A DNA stretch of 64,000 nucleotides from Hymenobacter sp. APR13 (GTDB lineage: Bacteria; Bacteroidota; Bacteroidia; Cytophagales; Hymenobacteraceae), in the NCBI RefSeq assembly GCF_000737515.1, contig NZ_CP006587.1, forward strand, positions 2,096,001 to 2,160,000, given 5' to 3'. The notes beneath the pieces were generated by a model that was not told the DNA's origin, made no database searches, and saw nothing but the letters and a program-made list of their open reading frames with translations. The translations under genes and the position numbers were made by a program. Positions 51,398 to 58,722 of this stretch are shown here, one piece after another (position 1 is the first letter of the stretch; every line of letters begins with the position of its first letter).

Positions 51398-52574
51398 CGC
51401 CCCCACCGACAAACCCCGCAGCAAGCACGCCCAGCTGGCTCGCCCCCACGGCGGCGAGTTCGGCCGCCACGAGCTGGCCATTCTGGGTGCCCCCTGTGGC
51501 CGCATCAAGGAGCTGGCCGCCCGGCTGCTGCCGCTGCTGTCTGATACCCTGCGCGTGGCCTACGTGGACGCCGACCACGCCGCCGCCGATGCCGTGCGCA
51601 ACGGCACCACTCCCGAAACCGGCATGCTAGCCGCCGGGGCCAGCGCCGAGCTGACCGACAACATCCGCTTCGCCCGCCTCGATGTGAAGCGGCCCCTCGA
51701 CCGGTTCAGTCAGCCCGAGCTGCTGCATCACCAAAGCCTGGTGCTGATAAACGGCAACCACTTCCGCGCTGCCCAGCAGCTGGTGATTCTGGACCCCGCC
51801 AAGCCCGTGGACAAGAAGCTGGACCGCCTCACCAACGTGCGGGCCCTGCTGCTGCCCGAAGGCGTCACGGAAGTACCCGCTTACCTGCAGGCGCATTTGG
51901 GAGAAGCCAGCGTGCCGGTGCTGCCGCTGCACGATACCGCCGCCATTGCCCAACTGATTCTGGACGAATGGCGCGCCGCCGCGCCGCCGCTGCGGGGCCT
52001 GGTGCTGGCCGGCGGCCGCAGCCAGCGCATGGGGCAGGATAAAGGCAAGCTGGCCTACCACGGCCAGGAGCAGCGCGCCTACGCGGCCGAGCTGCTGGCC
52101 CCCTTCTGCCAGGACGTGCACGTTTCCTGCCGCCCCGACCAGATAGTGGAGCTGGAATACGCTGGCCTGCGCCCCCTGCCCGACACCTTCGCCGACCTGG
52201 GCCCGCTCAGTGGCCTCCTCTCGGCTCTGCGCCTCGACCCCAACGCGGCCTGGCTGGTAGTGGCCTGCGACCTACCGTTTCTCTCCGAAGCCACCCTGGC
52301 CCACCTGGTGCAGCACCGCCAGCCGGCTCGCCTGGCCACCGCCTTCCAGAGCCCCGAAAACGAGTGGCCTGAGCCGCTCATCACCATTTGGGAGCCGGCC
52401 AGCTACCCGCAGCTGCTGCGCTTCCTGAGCCTGGGTTACAGCTGCCCCCGCAAAACCCTCATCAACTCCGACGTGGCCGTGCTGCCCGCCCCCGCCCCGC
52501 AGGAGCTACGCAACGTGAACACGCCCGAGGAAGCGGCAAATTATGGCCTCACCCCCCGGCCCCCTCTCCAGTAG
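51387..52574 (+). CDS. mobA: MobA-type nucleotidyltransferase with degenerate MobB-like N-domain
   Basis: A 395-residue protein. The C-terminal half (about 203-385) is a MobA guanylyl- or cytidylyltransferase: VLAGGRSQRMGQDKGKLAYHG, DTFADLGPLSGLLSALR and VACDLPFLSEATL are diagnostic. The N-terminal half begins ELAILGAPCGRIKELAARLLPLLSDTLRVAYVDAD, a MobB-like lead in which the P-loop G-x4-G-K-T/S is lost, so nucleotide hydrolysis there is doubtful. MobA attaches GMP or CMP to molybdopterin. The C-terminal TPRPPLQ and its stop are encoded by the family C repeat at 52547, replacing the native end. It overlaps moaC. Confidence 0.93.
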   Translation: MPDNAPTDKPRSKHAQLARPHGGEFGRHELAILGAPCGRIKELAARLLPLLSDTLRVAYVDADHAAADAVRNGTTPETGMLAAGASAELTDNIRFARLDVKRPLDRFSQPELLHHQSLVLINGNHFRAAQQLVILDPAKPVDKKLDRLTNVRALLLPEGVTEVPAYLQAHLGEASVPVLPLHDTAAIAQLILDEWRAAAPPLRGLVLAGGRSQRMGQDKGKLAYHGQEQRAYAAELLAPFCQDVHVSCRPDQIVELEYAGLRPLPDTFADLGPLSGLLSALRLDPNAAWLVVACDLPFLSEATLAHLVQHRQPARLATAFQSPENEWPEPLITIWEPASYPQLLRFLSLGYSCPRKTLINSDVAVLPAPAPQELRNVNTPEEAANYGLTPRPPLQ

Positions 52575-52590
52575 AGAGGGGGAGTCTGAC
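52547..52590. repeat. Family C repeat, copy 4 (mobA 3' end)
   Basis: CCTCACCCCCCGGCCCCC ... GAGAGGGGGAGTCTGACG. The mobA stop codon (52572-52574) lies inside it. It is inverted relative to the copy at 52738-52781. Confidence 0.88.
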
Positions 52591-52658
52591 GATTCCAACG
52601 CCGCCACGTCGGCTAGCGCCTTCGCAACGGCTTACTGATCTTAATAGGAAATAAAAAT

Positions 52659-52690
52659 GCGCCACTAACATAGGTAGCGGCGCTTTTTTT
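52659..52690. terminator. Terminator between mobA and moaE
   Basis: Hairpin GCGCCACTA ... TAGCGGCGC with a bulge, followed by TTTTTTT, between two convergent genes. Confidence 0.8.
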
Positions 52691-52737
52691 GGCGGTAGCA
52701 GTGCTTAAGGCAACAGCCGAAAGCGCTGCGCAGAATC

Positions 52738-52781
52738 GTCAGGCTCCTCCTCTCTACAGGAGAGGGGGCCGGGGGGTGAGG
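52738..52781. repeat. Family C repeat, copy 5 (moaE 3' end, inverted)
   Basis: GTCAGGCTCCTCCTCTC ... GAGAGGGGGCCGGGGGGTGAGG. It abuts the moaE stop codon (52782-52784). Confidence 0.88.
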
Positions 52782-53201
52782 CTACGGGTGCGCGGCTACC
52801 CACACGTCGCCGTCCTCGTAGAACTCCTTTTTCCAGATGGTGACCACCTGTTTCAGGGTGTCGATGATGTACTGGCAGGCGGTGAAGCTCTCGGCGCGGT
52901 GGGGGGTGGATACGGCTACCACCACGGCCACGTCGCCGATGTAGAGGGTGCCTTTGCGGTGCACCACGGTTATTTTCTCCACCATCGGCCACTGCTCGGC
53001 GGCCTGCTCGGCTACTTTACGGAGCTGGTGAAGGGCCATGCTGTCGTAGGCTTCGTATTCGAGGCGCACCACGGGCCGGCCGGTGCTCTTGTTGCGCACC
53101 GTGCCGATAAACGTGTTGATGGCGCCCGCCCCATCGGCTTCCACGCTGCGCAGGGCGGCCGAAACGTCGATGGGCTGGTCGGTGAGGTCGATGTGAATCA
53201 A
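52782..53201 (-). CDS. moaE: Molybdopterin synthase large subunit MoaE
   Basis: A 139-residue MoaE, which with MoaD adds the dithiolene sulphurs to cyclic pyranopterin. Motifs: AGAINTFIGTVRNKSTGRPVVRLEYEAYDSMA, VHRKGTLYIGDVAVVVAVSTPHRAESFTAC (Lys/His active region) and TLKQVVTIWKKEFYEDGDVWV. Upstream on the minus strand lies moaD (53422), 220 bp away with repeats A and D between. The family C element touches its stop codon. Length is normal. Confidence 0.96.
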   Translation of the reverse strand: MIHIDLTDQPIDVSAALRSVEADGAGAINTFIGTVRNKSTGRPVVRLEYEAYDSMALHQLRKVAEQAAEQWPMVEKITVVHRKGTLYIGDVAVVVAVSTPHRAESFTACQYIIDTLKQVVTIWKKEFYEDGDVWVAAHP

Positions 53202-53249
53202 GGGAAGGCGATGGGGTGATGAGGAAAATGGGGATTAGGTAAACAGCAC

Positions 53250-53285
53250 GTCATGCAGAGCGCAGCGAAGCATCTCGCGTGCTGA
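53250..53285. repeat. Family A half-repeat
   Basis: GTCATGCAGAGCGCAGCGAAGCATCTCGCG ... TGCTGA, one arm only, between moaE and moaD. Just before it is a GTGATGAGG-like run (53213-53223) like those beside other family A copies. Confidence 0.75.
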
Positions 53286-53307
53286 TATCTGGGACACTCT
53301 GAATAGT

Positions 53308-53425
53308 GTAGAGACGCAACATTTTGCGTCTCGTCGTTGAACGGTTGAGGCCCTGCCAGACTTAGCCAAGCATTGCCGTTTAAACAACATCAGCAACGTA
53401 GAGACGCAAAATATTGCGTCTCTAC
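53308..53425. repeat. Family D palindromic repeat, copy 2 (moaD 3' end)
   Basis: GTAGAGACGCAACATTTTGCGTCTCGTCGTTG ... CAACGTAGAGACGCAAAATATTGCGTCTCTAC. The right edge supplies the moaD stop codon (53422-53424). Each half is itself a palindrome. Confidence 0.85.
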
Positions 53426-53664
53426 CCGCCGCTTACCGGCGGAATCAGGGCTATTTCGTCGCGTTCCTGCAGCAGCGTATCGGCGGCGGCGTACTCGTTG
53501 TTGACGGCTACGGCCAGGCTAGTGAGGCGGGCCAGTTCAGGGTAGCGGGCGTGCAGGTCCGTCAGCAGGCCCTGAGCCGACTGGCCTTCCGGCGCGGAAA
53601 CTTCCAGTACCGGCTGCCCCACTATTTCGCGGGCAATGCCGAACAAAGCGATTTTCAGATTCAT
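53422..53664 (-). CDS. moaD: Molybdopterin synthase small subunit MoaD
   Basis: An 80-residue ubiquitin-fold sulphur carrier. The essential C-terminal Gly-Gly is present (IALIPPVSGG), the position that MoeB adenylylates and the sulphurtransferase thiolates. The core MNLKIALFGIAREIVGQPVLEVS and VAVNNEYAAADTLLQERDEIALIP fits MoaD/ThiS. The stop codon lies at the edge of a family D repeat, immediately after the Gly-Gly codons. It is divergent from moaA, with a structured leader between. Confidence 0.95.
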   Translation of the reverse strand: MNLKIALFGIAREIVGQPVLEVSAPEGQSAQGLLTDLHARYPELARLTSLAVAVNNEYAAADTLLQERDEIALIPPVSGG

Positions 53665-53689
53665 CGGTTATTACGTAATACTGCGTGAG

Positions 53690-53775
53690 CCCCGGAGCCG
53701 GGGCGGGCGGTAAGTTCGCCGCAAACCGGCGAAACCTGGGCAGCCCTGAAGGCCGCCGATGCTTTTTCCCGAACG
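53690..53775 (+). promoter_or_regulatory. GC-rich structured leader upstream of moaA
   Basis: Several stems can form: GCGGGCG/CGCCGC (one bulge), GGGC-AG-CCC, and a 3' GGCCGCC followed by GATGCTTTTT, which could act as an attenuator. It does not match the molybdenum-cofactor riboswitch as far as can be judged by eye. It may be a regulatory leader or simple GC-rich sequence. Confidence 0.3.
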
Positions 53776-53842
53776 GAAAAGGCAGATTTACGTTGTTTGT
53801 TTTGCGGTGCCGGTGCGCCGTGTTGCTTTTTCCCTGCCGAGT

Positions 53843-54859
53843 ATGTCTGCTGCCGTACCCTCCGTTCTGTTTGATAATCATGGCCGCCCGCTGGAATACC
53901 TGCGGCTGGCCGTCACGGACCGGTGCAACCTGCGCTGCTTCTACTGCATGCCCGAGGAAGGCATCAAGTACCTGCCCAAGCAGGAGCTGCTGAGCTACGA
54001 GGAAATGGAGCGGCTGGTCGCCATCATGGCCGGCCTGGGTGTGCGCAAAGTACGTCTGACGGGCGGGGAGCCGTTCGTGCGCCGCGGCTTGGTGCCGTTC
54101 ATGGACCGCCTCAGCCAGATTCCCGGCATTGAGGAGTTGACCATGACCACCAACGGCGTGCTCACCGCCCCCCACGTGCCCGAATTGGCCCGCATGGGTC
54201 TGAAAGCCGTGAACCTGAGCCTCGACACCCTCGACCGGGCCCGGTTCGCAAGCATCACCCGCCGCGACGAGCTGCCCCGCGTGCTCGACACGCTGTACGC
54301 CCTACTGGCGGCCGGCATCCGGGTGAAAATCAACGCCGTGGTGATGGACGGGCAGAACACCCAGGACCTGCTGCCGCTGGCCGAACTGACCCGCGACCTG
54401 CCCGTAGACGTGCGCTTCATCGAGGAAATGCCCTTCAACGGCCACAGCCACGCGGCCACGCCCGCCACGCTGCCCTGGAACCACAACCGCATCCGCGAGC
54501 ACCTGGCCCTGAACCTGGGCGAGTTGACACCCGTGGCGGCCCGCTCCGGCGATACGGCCTCGCACTACACTGTAGCCGGCCACCAGGGCCGCCTGGGCAT
54601 CATTGCGGCTTACTCGCGCACCTTCTGCGGCACCTGCAACCGCATCCGCCTCACGGCCGAGGGCGGCCTCAAAACCTGCCTCTACGACCAGGGCGTGCTT
54701 GATATCCGGGCGTTGCTGCGCGGCGGCTCCTCGGATGAGCAGATTGCCGACGCCCTCAAATCTGCCTTCCGCAACCGCGCCGCCAACGGCTTCGAGGCCG
54801 AGCGCCAGCGCCCCCTGCACCAGCTTAGCTTTGAGTCGATGAGCACGATTGGGGGGTGA
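53843..54859 (+). CDS. moaA: GTP 3',8-cyclase MoaA (radical SAM)
   Basis: A 338-residue MoaA, the first step of molybdenum cofactor synthesis. The SAM [4Fe-4S] motif C-x3-C-x2-C is at C28/C32/C35 (DRCNLRCFYCMP). LTGGEPFVR, TMTTNGVL and VNLSLDTL follow. The C-terminal cluster cysteines are in FCGTCNRIRLTAEGGLKTCLY. The terminal ending SFESMSTIGG carries the Gly-Gly tail found in MoaA. ATG 53843 is used; an in-frame start 28 codons upstream lies in the leader. Downstream genes (DUF1294, hydrolase) are on the same strand. Confidence 0.97.
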   Translation: MSAAVPSVLFDNHGRPLEYLRLAVTDRCNLRCFYCMPEEGIKYLPKQELLSYEEMERLVAIMAGLGVRKVRLTGGEPFVRRGLVPFMDRLSQIPGIEELTMTTNGVLTAPHVPELARMGLKAVNLSLDTLDRARFASITRRDELPRVLDTLYALLAAGIRVKINAVVMDGQNTQDLLPLAELTRDLPVDVRFIEEMPFNGHSHAATPATLPWNHNRIREHLALNLGELTPVAARSGDTASHYTVAGHQGRLGIIAAYSRTFCGTCNRIRLTAEGGLKTCLYDQGVLDIRALLRGGSSDEQIADALKSAFRNRAANGFEAERQRPLHQLSFESMSTIGG

Positions 54860-54926
54860 GCGGAGTTGCTGACGCATAACTTGCGGCCCCACTGCTGCAC
54901 GTTTCAGTGGCAGCATCTCCCGCACC

Positions 54927-55205
54927 ATGACTGTACTCCTGATCTGCCTGCTGTTCTTCAATCTGCTGTGCTTCCTGCTTTTCGCCCTCGACAAACGGAA
55001 AGCCCAGCGCGGCCAGCGGCGCATCCCGGAAAAAACGCTACACTTCGCCACGCTGCCGGCCGCGGCACCTGGCGCGTGGGCAGCCATCCTGCTGCTGCAC
55101 CACAAAAACCGCAAAGCCGCCTTCTGGAGCATCACGCTGCTGCTAACGCTGCTGCAGGGAGCGACGCTCTATTTTGCGTGGCCCTATTTGCAGGAGTTGG
55201 TTTGA
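54927..55205 (+). CDS. DUF1294 membrane protein
   Basis: A 92-residue protein with two or three transmembrane segments. The signature FALDKRKAQRGQRRIPEKTLHFATLPAAAPGAWAAILLLHHKNRK matches DUF1294, with its conserved Asp-Lys, R-I-P-E and H-K positions. Function is unknown. It follows moaA by 67 bp on the same strand, possibly cotranscribed. Confidence 0.88.
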   Translation: MTVLLICLLFFNLLCFLLFALDKRKAQRGQRRIPEKTLHFATLPAAAPGAWAAILLLHHKNRKAAFWSITLLLTLLQGATLYFAWPYLQELV

Positions 55206-55302
55206 CGAGAATAAGGGGCGGCGTGGATACACCAAGCGAATGCGCTTCGCGCAGACTACTCGCAGGGTATATTTCATTTATTGCTCGTATCCTTAATTCA
55301 CG

Positions 55303-56106
55303 ATGAAGATATTACTCTGGATACTGGGCCTGGGAGCGGCGCTGTACGTGGCGGTGTGCGTGCTGCTGTATTTTCAGCAGGAGCGGCTGCTGTTCTTTCC
55401 GGCCAAGCTGCCCGCCGATTACCGTTTCCGGTTCAGCGACCGGTTTGAGGAACGGTGGATTCCGACGGCCGACGGCACCCGCCTGCACGGCCTGCTGTTC
55501 CCGGCCGATTCAGCTTCCAAAGGCCTCATTTTCTACCTGCACGGCAACGGTGGGGCGCTGGATAGCTGGGGCGAGGTGGCGGCCACCTATACCCGGCTGG
55601 GCTACAGCGTGTTCCTGCTCGACTACCGGGGCTACGGTAAAAGCGGGGGCCGCATCAGCAGCCAGACGCAGCTGCTCGCCGATGTGGATACAGCGTATCA
55701 GCAGATAACTACTGAATTTCCGGAAGGCCGCACGGTACTGCTGGGCTACTCGCTGGGCACGGGGCCGGCGGCGTGGCTGGCCGCCCGGCACCACCCGCGC
55801 CTGCTGGTGCTGCAGGCCCCCTACGCCAGCATGCGGGCCATGGCGCGCCAGCATTACCCGTGGGTGCCGCCTTTCATTGTGCGCTATCCGCTGGCTACCG
55901 ATGAGGTGCTGCCCCGCGTCACGGCGCCCATCGTCATCTTTCACGGCGACCGGGATGAGGTCATCAGCCCGGTATCCACGGCCCGGCTCCGGCAGCAGCT
56001 CAAGCCCCAGGACCAGTTCATCACCCTGCCCGGCGCGGGCCACAACGGTCTGACGGACAATCCGGAGTATCAGCGGGCCATCCGGCGGGTGCTGGCCGGA
56101 CTATAA
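55303..56106 (+). CDS. Membrane-anchored alpha/beta hydrolase (Bem46-like)
   Basis: A 267-residue hydrolase anchored by an N-terminal helix (LLWILGLGAALYVAVCVLLYF). The catalytic region has YLHGNGGALDSW, LLDYRGYGKSGG, the nucleophile elbow GYSLGTG, the acid in IVIFHGDRDEVI and the His in LPGAGHNGL. Such proteins (YfhR/Bem46 type) are broad and poorly defined. Spacing suggests a possible link to DUF1294 upstream, but no clear shared pathway with moaA. Confidence 0.85.
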   Translation: MKILLWILGLGAALYVAVCVLLYFQQERLLFFPAKLPADYRFRFSDRFEERWIPTADGTRLHGLLFPADSASKGLIFYLHGNGGALDSWGEVAATYTRLGYSVFLLDYRGYGKSGGRISSQTQLLADVDTAYQQITTEFPEGRTVLLGYSLGTGPAAWLAARHHPRLLVLQAPYASMRAMARQHYPWVPPFIVRYPLATDEVLPRVTAPIVIFHGDRDEVISPVSTARLRQQLKPQDQFITLPGAGHNGLTDNPEYQRAIRRVLAGL

Positions 56107-56123
56107 CAGAACGGAGACCGATA

Positions 56124-56930
56124 CTACTCTTCCGCTGCTGGGTTTGGCGTATTGCCACGCCCGATTTTTGTGTGAAAGTCAACGGCAGTGCGCCGGCCGT
56201 TGACCAGAGCCGGGCCCCAGGGCGGCGTGTCTCGGAGAGCCGCTTCCAGCAGCTGGCGAGCAGCAGCATCCAGCGTGAGTGGACCGTCCACTGATTTCAG
56301 GGTCGCAAATCCCATTTCATCAATGTGGATTGTTAATTCCAAGACGCCGCCCTGCTTTAACTGCTGCCGAACCGAAGCAGCCCTCAGCACGGGGTATAGG
56401 TAGCTGGGGAAATAAAACGCGTCATACGTCATGAACTGCGGCCCTTGGGTGGCGGGGGCATCGTGGCCAAACCGGGGCGTGAACGTGGCGGGCATCTTCT
56501 CTGCCACCTCTTGCGCCGCACTCACGTAGGCCTTCTGCGTCTCCTTCAGCGCGCGGGGTCTTTCACGGATTACATACCAGGGCTTATTCAGGGTATCACG
56601 GACGGCAAAGATCAATCCGCCTTCGGAGGCCGCTGTCTGGTCGCACAACACATCCGCGTACAGAAACCGTACGTCCGGAAATTGTGTCAATAGCTGCCGT
56701 AGCGTATCCGGCTGCGTAACAACGCGGTAGCCGTTGGCTTGCAACTTCTCCTGCAGAGGAGCTAAAATGGACTTGAACTCCTTAACGGAGTTGAATACCA
56801 GTGGCCCGGCAGGCTTAGCAACATGCAGGTAAATCAGCGGCTTTTGCGCCTGCGCTGCCGGTGCTGCCAGCAGAAACGCCCAAACGCACGTGCACAATCT
56901 GCATACAGATAGTAGTAGTTTCCGCAACAT
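56124..56930 (-). CDS. Exported protein with TonB-C-terminal-like end
   Basis: A 268-residue protein. It has a signal peptide (LLSVCRLCTCVWAFLLAAPAAQA) and an unrecognised middle region, then TIHIDEMGFATLKSVDGPLTLDAAARQLLEAALRDTPPWGPALVNGRRTAVDFHTKI, which resembles the energy-transducer TonB C-terminal fold. There is no membrane-spanning anchor beyond the signal peptide. It is convergent with the hydrolase gene, 17 bp apart. Function unknown. Confidence 0.65.
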   Translation of the reverse strand: MLRKLLLSVCRLCTCVWAFLLAAPAAQAQKPLIYLHVAKPAGPLVFNSVKEFKSILAPLQEKLQANGYRVVTQPDTLRQLLTQFPDVRFLYADVLCDQTAASEGGLIFAVRDTLNKPWYVIRERPRALKETQKAYVSAAQEVAEKMPATFTPRFGHDAPATQGPQFMTYDAFYFPSYLYPVLRAASVRQQLKQGGVLELTIHIDEMGFATLKSVDGPLTLDAAARQLLEAALRDTPPWGPALVNGRRTAVDFHTKIGRGNTPNPAAEE

Positions 56931-57003
56931 AGATAGGCTGACTTTGCCGTGAAGGTAGCAAACACGCTGTCCGACAGTAGCCGCAACTTACTTGCGCGGA
57001 AGA

Positions 57004-57339
57004 CTACACCAAGGGCCGGTTGCCTTCCTCGGAAGGCACCAGATGGAGCGTGAGCGTGTGGCGGGCCTCGCCGGAATAATGCATGTGCAGCTCCAGGGTC
57101 AAGTGCTGCTCGGTGAGGGTTTGGATGAGCAGGTGCAGCGCCGACTCATTGCCAGCCTGCACGATTTTGCCGGCCTGCTTCACCCAGCCGGTGACGGCGG
57201 ACGTAGTTTCGGGGGCCTGGTTCAGGAAGCTGAAGTCGAACACGACGCCCTCGCCCATGCTCCAGTAGCCCTGAAACGGCTGCGGGCCGGCCTCAATGCG
57301 CACTGTTTTCCAGATCCGACAGAGTACTTGTTCTTCCAT
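57004..57339 (-). CDS. Hypothetical protein
   Basis: A 111-residue protein, not recognised. The pattern is of strands and one helix (VRIEAGPQPFQGYWSMGEGVVFDFSFLN ... LHLLIQTLTEQHLTLELHMHYSGEARHTLTLHLV). It starts 6 bp after the stop of the molybdate transporter gene, on the same strand, so it is probably cotranscribed with it and might be a partner of uptake or storage. No motif supports a function. Confidence 0.6.
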   Translation of the reverse strand: MEEQVLCRIWKTVRIEAGPQPFQGYWSMGEGVVFDFSFLNQAPETTSAVTGWVKQAGKIVQAGNESALHLLIQTLTEQHLTLELHMHYSGEARHTLTLHLVPSEEGNRPLV

Positions 57340-57345
57340 ACGCAG

Positions 57346-58509
57346 TTATTTGCCCAGCCCCACCCAGCCGCGCTGCATGGCGTAGTGCAGCGCCGTGCCC
57401 ACTACCAGGCCCACAAGATAGCCATATGGCAGCCCACTGCACAGCAAGCCCACCAGCAAAGCCAGCAATAAGCCGGCCCGCGAGTCGCTGATGTCGCGCA
57501 GCAGGGTGGCCAGGGTGAGGGCCTCGAACAGCAGCAGCACGCCCAGCACCGGCAGCGGAAAAATCTGCACCAGTTGCTGAAAGCCTTGGCTGAAGAACAA
57601 ACCCAGCACCACGAACAGCGCGCCGTAGAGCACCACCGAGCCGCCCGTGCGCCCGCCAAACGTGTAGTGCCCCACCATGCCGCCCGAGCCGTGGCACACC
57701 GGAAAGCCCCCCAGAAACGGGTTCACGAGGTTCATAAGGCCGTAGGTGAAGCTGATTTGCCGCACCGTGAGGCGGCGCTCCGGGAAGTAATCCTCCACCA
57801 CCTGCCGGGTCGCCAGCACCGAGTTGCCCAACGACAGCGGAATCTGGGGCAGGGCCAGCAGCACCGCGCCCGTCAGCACATCGGCTGCCTGCGGCACATG
57901 CCAAGTGGGCAGATGTAGCCCGATGGCGCGGGTAGCGGTGGCGTAATCCAGCTGAAACAGCAGCCCGTAGGCCACGCCCAGGGCCAGCACCACCAGCGCG
58001 GCCGGCCAGCGCCGGTTTCCCAGCAGCACCACCGTCACCACAAACGCGGCCGTGGCCAGCGCGTAGCCCGGCAGGCCGGCGGCGGGCACGTATTCCTTGA
58101 GCGCCAGCGTGGCCAGCTGCAACGCCAGCCCGAACTGAATACCCCGGATAACGGGCTTGGGCACCAGCCGCGCCACCGCATCAATCAGCCCCGAAACCGA
58201 CAGAGCCAGCATGCTCACGCCAATGGCCAGCCCGCCCCCCGAAATCACGCGGCCCGGGATTTTCTGGGCAATGACCAGCGCAGCAAAAGCCTTGAGCGGC
58301 TGCACCGGCATGGGCATCCCGTACCACACGCCCGAGAAAATCTGCATCACCCCGAACATGATGAGCACGCCCGCGCTGTCAATGTCCGAGGCGGCAATAA
58401 CGCCGATAAGCAGCGGCAGATCCGTGCCCAGGCCCGCCAACGCCCCCGCCAGCTCGTTGCGGTCGAAACGAAGACGCGGACGGGTGGCTGCGGGGGCGGT
58501 AAGCGGCAT
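57346..58509 (-). CDS. MOT1-family molybdate transporter
   Basis: A 387-residue membrane protein with about 10-12 transmembrane helices. The motif PMPVQPLKAFAALV near residue 67 and the paired GGFPVCHGSGGMVGHYTFGGRTGG are hallmarks of the MOT1 (MFS_MOT1/sulfate-permease-like) molybdate transporters. Such proteins take up molybdate with high affinity, replacing ModABC, which was not found here. It is followed by a small gene of unknown role and lies near moeB and fdhD, in line with cofactor supply. Binding to molybdate rather than sulphate is inferred from family and context. Confidence 0.87.
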   Translation of the reverse strand: MPLTAPAATRPRLRFDRNELAGALAGLGTDLPLLIGVIAASDIDSAGVLIMFGVMQIFSGVWYGMPMPVQPLKAFAALVIAQKIPGRVISGGGLAIGVSMLALSVSGLIDAVARLVPKPVIRGIQFGLALQLATLALKEYVPAAGLPGYALATAAFVVTVVLLGNRRWPAALVVLALGVAYGLLFQLDYATATRAIGLHLPTWHVPQAADVLTGAVLLALPQIPLSLGNSVLATRQVVEDYFPERRLTVRQISFTYGLMNLVNPFLGGFPVCHGSGGMVGHYTFGGRTGGSVVLYGALFVVLGLFFSQGFQQLVQIFPLPVLGVLLLFEALTLATLLRDISDSRAGLLLALLVGLLCSGLPYGYLVGLVVGTALHYAMQRGWVGLGK

Positions 58510-58600
58510 GAGAAACTGGCAGAAGGTGTAAAGACGCGTATTCGCGTCTGTTGTTGCTGAGGTTGTTTGGTTGGTACCGTTCCGGCCTCTAATTTAGAAC

Positions 58601-58693
58601 GTCATGCTGAGCTTGCCGAAGCATCTCGCGTGCGGACACCGGAGTAGTAATCCAGCATCAGCACGCGAGATGCTTCGGCAAGCTCAGCATGAC
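58601..58693. repeat. Family A palindromic repeat, copy 2 (full)
   Basis: Thirty-seven-nt arms almost identical to those at 2071-2163, same 93-bp total length, different 19-nt loop. It is followed by ACCTCATC-like units (58709-58741) that include the 3' end of moeB. Confidence 0.9.
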
Positions 58694-58722
58694 GTTCTTT
58701 TACTTTTCACCTCATCACTCCA

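Noticed and set aside
53690..53775. Classical Moco riboswitch before moaA
   Set aside because: The consensus segments could not be recognised; only generic GC-rich stems are visible.
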